Source: Bacillota bacterium
GTDB lineage: Bacteria; Bacillota_A; Clostridia; Peptostreptococcales; Anaerovoracaceae
NCBI GenBank assembly: GCA_017556895.1
Contig: JAFYLX010000028.1
Location: 1-10,700, forward strand
DNA: 10,700 bases
Direction: 5' to 3'
In this document: positions 7,354 to 10,700 of the stretch, piece after piece
Numbering within the stretch: the first letter of the stretch is position 1
Layout of the letters: each line of letters opens with the position of its first letter
Program-made: the position numbers and the translations under genes
The notes under the pieces: model-generated
What the model was told of the DNA's origin: nothing
What the model saw: only the letters and a program-made list of their open reading frames with translations
The model's database searches: none

Positions 7354-8250
7354 CTACATCCCATCAGCAACCATCTTAATTATAATCTCTGTGTTCATCT
7401 TGTATGCCCTGTATGGATGGTTGATGGCTCTTTCTTCCGTCCAGTATAGTTTCTTGTGCTCTTCGAAAGTCTCTTCTAGGCTAAGGCCGCGAGAGATACA
7501 CCCTTCGATGAGCGTTTTTTCTTTTAAAGCTTCCTTTATGTACCAGTCGAAGAATATTTCAGTGATCTCATCTGATGCGATGCCGTAGTGCGGTACAACA
7601 AGACACTTGATAGGAAGGTCCTTAAGGCGTCTAGCCGCAACGAAGGAATCGTCAAAACTCTTTAAAACTGAAGTATGCATTACCCTTTCGCTCTCAAGCA
7701 CCCCCGTTGACTCGCTGGCAAATAATAGACCTGCAGGTTCAATGAAGTATGACATAGAGCAGTCCGTATGACCCTTAGTTTCAAAAGCAACGAGAGTCTC
7801 ACCAGCACCTAGATCAACTTTTTCACCGTCTTCCAACACCAAATCAACCCTGATTCCGTCGGCAATCACCATCTCAGGATCTTTGCCATAGAATTCAGCC
7901 GCGGACTGCCCCATAGAGACAATCATATTAACCGCGCCTTTACGCGTAAACACGCTGGCTGTCTTAGCGCAGCCGCAGACCTTTGCATTTGGCCATCTTT
8001 TTAAGACATAAGGAAGCGCCCCCATATGGTCATAATGAGTATGTGATAAAAGTATAAAATCAAGAGGACGACCATCTAGGGCCGCCTCTATATTTTCAAT
8101 CAATTCTTTATTAAAACAAGCCATCCCAAGGTCGTGGAGCACTGTGCTTTCAGAGCCTAGGTATAAGTAAGACTCTCCTCCATTGCCGCCTGTGACGCGG
8201 ATCAAATTATTTGAACCGCCGCCAACGGATGAAATCTTATGATTTTCCAT
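7354..8250 (-). CDS. Metallo-beta-lactamase-fold hydrolase
   Basis: This soluble hydrolase has 298 residues and the MBL fold. The signature HTHYDH supplies H70, H72, D74 and H75; further ligands are H161 in KGHTDCS and H221 in VVPHYG. At the position of the usual metal-bridging Asp the sequence reads LLFASESTG, so E180 (or a neighbouring Ser) seems to replace it. The C-terminal extension after 230 (FDWYIKEALKEKTLIEG...) is helical and may add substrate specificity. The substrate cannot be told; lactonase, thioesterase and glyoxalase-type activities are all found in this fold. It is the last gene of the operon. The start at 8250 lies inside the end of the YkvI-like gene (14-base overlap), with GGAG 10 bases upstream. 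Its transcript probably runs through the TTGCCA array to the terminator at 7062-7089. Confidence 0.93.
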   Translation of the reverse strand: MENHKISSVGGGSNNLIRVTGGNGGESYLYLGSESTVLHDLGMACFNKELIENIEAALDGRPLDFILLSHTHYDHMGALPYVLKRWPNAKVCGCAKTASVFTRKGAVNMIVSMGQSAAEFYGKDPEMVIADGIRVDLVLEDGEKVDLGAGETLVAFETKGHTDCSMSYFIEPAGLLFASESTGVLESERVMHTSVLKSFDDSFVAARRLKDLPIKCLVVPHYGIASDEITEIFFDWYIKEALKEKTLIEGCISRGLSLEETFEEHKKLYWTEERAINHPYRAYKMNTEIIIKMVADGM

Positions 8251-9307
8251 TCTTTTCTTTCTCCTTTTTGCGTAAGCTGAAGAAGTTGCAAACTAAAATT
8301 ACAACCACCAAAATTCCTACATAACCCATAATCGGTGAAACGTAGCTTACGAAATTTTTAAATCCGAATAATCCTAGCACGAAGCCCGCTATGGCAGTAA
8401 CGATTATTATCCACTTTTTCATCGGGCCATCTTTAATTCTAGTTGTGAAGCCGTAGTAATTACTTGTTGACGCCGAATAGATGGCGCAGAACAAGATTAT
8501 AGTGTAGATGTTGCTCATAAGTCTTGAGACTCTGTTAGCATAGCCCAAGATAGGCATGTCTACTTCTTGTGAGAATCCCGGGTCAACTAGGATTGTAAGT
8601 AGTATCAGCATGGCAAGAATGCCAAGGAAGATGGCTCCCATAGTAGCTCCGCGAACTGCTGTCTTATCGTCCTTAGCATTAATAGTAGACGTAGCAACGA
8701 TGGATACCAGCGCCATCACGTTGTAGCATACGTATAAGATAGACGCTACCGGCCAGTTAGGCGCAGCTGGTGATGGTTCAATTACTGCAACAGGGTCCAT
8801 CTGTTCAAGACCACTAAAAAGTACAATCAAGCAAGTTGCAATCATGGCTACACAGAGTACGGGCATTATGTATCTAAATACCTTTGACACTCTCTCAAAA
8901 TCACCTAAAACAGTGATTACAGTAAGAAATACGATCAACAAACCGCCTACGTAGTAGTCGAAGCCGAACTGCTGATGAAGAAGAGCCCCGCCCGCAGCAG
9001 ACATTATGATCATTACTGTTGCAAGGATTATAGCCATGAAGGTCTCAACGAAGACTTCCATCTTGTGATTTCCGCCCGGAACGATAATCTTGCCCATATT
9101 ATTCGTTTGTAACACCTTGGCGTTATATCTAATGATGTGTCCGATTGCCATGAACAGCACCGCAAAGACAACTGCCCCTGCAATGCCCCACTTACCGAAA
9201 ACTCCGAAGAACTGCCAAGTCTCTCTACCGGATGCAAAGCCTGCACCCATTATGGCCCCGATATACATTACTGAAATATTTAGGGCACTAAGCTTATTTT
9301 CCTTCAT
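8237..9307 (-). CDS. YkvI-family multi-pass membrane protein (putative transporter)
   Basis: This integral membrane protein has 356 residues and about ten hydrophobic segments. Near the N-terminus, GAIMGAGFASGRETWQFFG (17-35) is the signature of the YkvI group (COG3949), distantly related to APC/LeuT-type transporters, where a glycine-rich break in helix 1 binds ion and substrate. The chain ends in a lysine-rich cytoplasmic tail (LRKKEKEKNGKS). No substrate is established for the family as far as I know. The start at 9307 has AAGGAG 4 bases upstream, inside the end of the RarD-type gene. Both ends overlap their neighbours by 14 bases, so translation of the three genes is probably coupled. The pairing with a second transporter and an MBL hydrolase suggests uptake or export plus processing of one small molecule; that is inference only. 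Confidence 0.87.
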   Translation of the reverse strand: MKENKLSALNISVMYIGAIMGAGFASGRETWQFFGVFGKWGIAGAVVFAVLFMAIGHIIRYNAKVLQTNNMGKIIVPGGNHKMEVFVETFMAIILATVMIIMSAAGGALLHQQFGFDYYVGGLLIVFLTVITVLGDFERVSKVFRYIMPVLCVAMIATCLIVLFSGLEQMDPVAVIEPSPAAPNWPVASILYVCYNVMALVSIVATSTINAKDDKTAVRGATMGAIFLGILAMLILLTILVDPGFSQEVDMPILGYANRVSRLMSNIYTIILFCAIYSASTSNYYGFTTRIKDGPMKKWIIIVTAIAGFVLGLFGFKNFVSYVSPIMGYVGILVVVILVCNFFSLRKKEKEKNGKS

Positions 9308-10208
9308 GATGCTCCTTCATTTCGACGTATTCACCGTAGCTAAAGAACACAAGACCCACCCAAATGATAGCGAATGCAATTAGCTGAATTGGCTCGAATG
9401 GTTCTCCTAGGAACTTGATGCCGATGAATAATGAAATAGTTGGTGAAATATATTCTGTTAAACCAAGTACGAACAAGTTAAGTTTGTTTGCCGCGTCTGC
9501 GAATAGTCCAAGCGGAAAAGCTGTAAATAGCCCGCAAAGCATTAGAAGCGCATACTTATATGGCTCAGCAACTGCAAGTGCTCCTGCTCCTGTAGACTCT
9601 AGATATACGATTACTCCAAGCGCAAACGGCATTAGGAAAATAGTCTCGTATAAAAGTGACAAAATTGGCGGCATGTTGAAGTCCTTCTTAAGTGCGGCGT
9701 AGAAGGAGAACGTAAGCGCAAGGCTTAGTGCCAGCACAGGAAGCTCACCGAAGTATACGATAACAGCAACTACACCTGCCGCCGCGAAGGCAAATGCAAT
9801 GGCCTTATACTTGCTTAGCTTGTCCTTAAAGATAATTATGCCGATTAAACAAACAGCAAGTGGCTCTATGTAATATCCAATACAAGTCTGGATAATCAGT
9901 TCTGCATTAACTGCCCAAATATATATGGACCAGTTTGCAGTAATTAGGCAGCCTGCAAGGATGATTCGAAGAAGCTTTTTCTTGTCCTTAAGTGGTGCTA
10001 AAATAGTCTCTTTGTCGTATAAGATTAATGCACCGATTAGGCAAACCACTGCAACTAAAACGATTCTATAAAAAATTATTACTGATGACTCGATTGGTCT
10101 AAGCATCTGCCAGTAAATCGGCATTATACCCCACCATAAACTGCAGCCTATGGCTGAAATCATCCCTTGTTTATACTGTTTTCTTTCGTCTACTAACTTG
10201 TTATCCAT
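9294..10208 (-). CDS. rarD: RarD-type EamA/DMT superfamily transporter
   Basis: This 304-residue drug/metabolite transporter has about ten transmembrane helices and two EamA repeats. RarD hallmarks are visible: WGIMPIYWQ (26-34), NWSIYIWAVN (92-101), which matches the NW-IF-WAVN signature of the family, and the IGYYIEPL stretch (110-117), plus LTEYISPT in the second half. RarD is named for a chloramphenicol-sensitivity phenotype in other bacteria; its natural substrate is not settled. It is the first gene of the three-gene operon. AAGGAG lies 10 bases before the ATG. Upstream, TATAAC (minus strand, 10239-10244) is a fair -10, but the -35 region is poor and runs into the T-tract of the terminator at 10262-10296. 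The promoter is therefore uncertain. The stop overlaps the next start by 14 bases. Confidence 0.92.
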   Translation of the reverse strand: MDNKLVDERKQYKQGMISAIGCSLWWGIMPIYWQMLRPIESSVIIFYRIVLVAVVCLIGALILYDKETILAPLKDKKKLLRIILAGCLITANWSIYIWAVNAELIIQTCIGYYIEPLAVCLIGIIIFKDKLSKYKAIAFAFAAAGVVAVIVYFGELPVLALSLALTFSFYAALKKDFNMPPILSLLYETIFLMPFALGVIVYLESTGAGALAVAEPYKYALLMLCGLFTAFPLGLFADAANKLNLFVLGLTEYISPTISLFIGIKFLGEPFEPIQLIAFAIIWVGLVFFSYGEYVEMKEHHEGK

Positions 10209-10261
10209 AAGGTTCTATCTCCTTAATTTTGTCATATAGTTATACTAACATTTGAACGTTT

Positions 10262-10296
10262 AAAAAGCAAGGGAGAGCCGAACTAACAGCCCTCCC
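10262..10296 (-). terminator. Intrinsic terminator of the 81-residue cysteine-rich gene
   Basis: On the minus strand GGGAGGGCTG pairs with CGGCTCTCCC (10 pairs, two of them G-U in RNA) around TTAGTT, followed by TTGCTTTTT. It lies 8 bases after the stop of the small gene and separates it from rarD. Confidence 0.82.
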
Positions 10297-10304
10297 TCCT
10301 ATGT

Positions 10305-10550
10305 TTAAAATAATCCTCCGAAGAGGCCTCCGTTTCTGCCGTCATTGCAGAAAAAACAGTAAATTAAGATTAAGAAGAAAAACAGTAAAATCCCGCTGTT
10401 ACCGTTGTTGTCATTGCAATAACAATCCCTCACACATTTTTCCTGACATTCTCTTGCGCAGCATTCGAGCCTTCTATAATCGTCGTTTCTACAGTCATCA
10501 TGTCTACAGTCGTCGTGTCTGCATTCGTCGCGTCTACAATCGTCGCCCAT
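10305..10550 (-). CDS. Small Cys-rich pentapeptide-repeat protein with C-terminal hydrophobic segment, probable sporulation protein
   Basis: I do not recognise a named family for these 81 residues. Residues 5-29 are five tandem pentapeptides, CRRDE, CRHDD, CRHDD, CRNDD and YRRLE, which put Cys every five residues (5, 10, 15, 20, then 30 and 35). Further Cys stand at 31, 39, 43 and 45. After an Asn-rich turn comes a membrane-like stretch (about 53-68, GILLFFFLILIYCFFC) and a Gly/Phe tail ending GGLFGGLF. The layout recalls small spore coat or spore-membrane proteins of Bacillota. GGAGG lies 7 bases before the ATG. A terminator follows and a sigma-K-like promoter precedes, so it is probably monocistronic. 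The opposite strand is also open here but lacks a ribosome site. Confidence 0.75.
   Translation of the reverse strand: MGDDCRRDECRHDDCRHDDCRNDDYRRLECCARECQEKCVRDCYCNDNNGNSGILLFFFLILIYCFFCNDGRNGGLFGGLF
10464..10538 (-). repeat. 15-bp tandem coding repeats
   Basis: Five 15-base units encode the CR(H/R/N)D(D/E) pentapeptides. On the plus strand two units start TCTACAGTC, and others differ by one to four bases (TCTGCATTC, TCTACAATC). Tandem in-frame units like these may expand or contract between strains. Confidence 0.7.
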
Positions 10551-10555
10551 TAAAA

Positions 10556-10591
10556 AACCTCCATCTTTTTTTATATTATATGATGGAGGTT
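10556..10591. terminator. Intrinsic terminator hairpin for the gene entering from the right edge (possibly bidirectional)
   Basis: AACCTCCATC (10556-10565) and GATGGAGGTT (10582-10591) form a perfect 10-bp stem with a 16-base AT loop. On the minus strand it follows the stop at 10601 and ends GGTTTTTTA; on the plus strand it is followed by CGTTTTT. The same bases hold the ribosome site (GGAGG) and -10 of the 81-residue gene. Confidence 0.65.
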
Positions 10592-10602
10592 CGTTTTTAG
10601 TT
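10574..10602 (-). promoter_or_regulatory. Candidate late-sporulation (sigma-K-type) promoter of the 81-residue gene
   Basis: On the minus strand, AACT (10602-10599), a 16-base spacer and CATATAATA (10582-10574) fit mACm-N16-CATAnnnTA with one deviation. A perfect TATAAT is embedded in it, but no sigma-A -35 stands 17 bases upstream (TAACTA). Transcription would start near 10567, giving a leader of about 17 bases. Confidence 0.5.
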
Positions 10603-10700
10603 ACTGTACTGAATACGGATCATCTGGTTCGTCTACGTAGGAATCGGAATCGTCGTATTCGTCTTCTGCCGCGATTACGTCACCGAAGGACATAATGTAT
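10601..10700 (-). CDS. C-terminal end of an unidentified gene (5' part outside window)
   Basis: An open frame enters from the right edge and stops at TAA (10601-10603), giving about 32 residues that end AAEDEYDDSDSYVDEPDDPYSVQ. The tail is very acidic, with Tyr, Asp, Glu and Ser predominating, and suggests a disordered C-terminus. A terminator hairpin starts 10 bases downstream, which supports a real gene end. An internal ATG would give a 30-residue product, but no ribosome site is visible before it within the window. No family can be assigned from so little sequence. Confidence 0.45.
   Translation of the reverse strand, partial: YIMSFGDVIAAEDEYDDSDSYVDEPDDPYSVQ

Noticed and set aside
10301..10600. 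Plus-strand open frame of 99 codons opposite the 81-residue gene
   Set aside because: No ribosome site precedes it, it is an Arg-rich mirror of the pentapeptide repeats, and it would span two terminators.
1..10700. Mobile element, phage or defence system
   Set aside because: No transposase, integrase, restriction, toxin or abortive-infection-type gene is present; all recognisable genes are housekeeping, transport or spore-type.

Overview
The window looks like a chromosomal segment of an endospore-forming member of the Bacillota, most likely class Clostridia. Three things point there: the order M16 peptidase - dut - dgt - dnaG - rpoD, the AGGAGG-type ribosome sites, and two cysteine-rich, spore-coat-like proteins whose promoter regions match the late mother-cell (sigma-K type) consensus. 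Nothing in the sequence fixes the genus.

Region 1 (1-5723, minus strand) is a housekeeping run. Read in the direction of transcription it holds an M16 zinc peptidase (mlpA/ymxG-like), dUTPase (dut), an HD-domain dNTP triphosphohydrolase (dgt), primase (dnaG) and the major sigma factor (rpoD, whose 3' end lies beyond the left edge). dut and dgt act on the nucleotide pool, dnaG primes replication, and rpoD directs vegetative transcription. dnaG and rpoD overlap as TAATG.

Region 2 (5724-5856) is a 133-base divergent promoter region. The plus-strand side has AACA-N16-CATATACTA, a close fit to the sigma-K consensus. A possible extended -10 for the minus-strand operon overlaps its upstream half.

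Region 3 (5857-7014, plus strand) is a 385-residue protein with 30 cysteines and a His/Gly-rich tail, probably a spore surface protein of no family I can name. A strong hairpin terminator follows, with T-rich flanks on both strands.

Region 4 (7098-7353) is a non-coding convergent spacer. It contains eight exact copies of TTGCCA/TGGCAA, mostly spaced at whole numbers of helical turns. It is the least explained part of the window.

Region 5 (7354-10208, minus strand) is a tight three-gene operon: RarD-type EamA transporter, YkvI-type membrane protein, then a metallo-beta-lactamase-fold hydrolase. Both junctions overlap by 14 bases.

Region 6 (10209-10700, minus strand) has a terminator, then an 81-residue Cys/Arg/Asp pentapeptide-repeat protein with a membrane-like C-terminal segment. 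A compact junction follows, where a terminator hairpin, a promoter -10 and a ribosome site share the same bases. Last comes the acidic C-terminal end of a gene that enters from the right edge.
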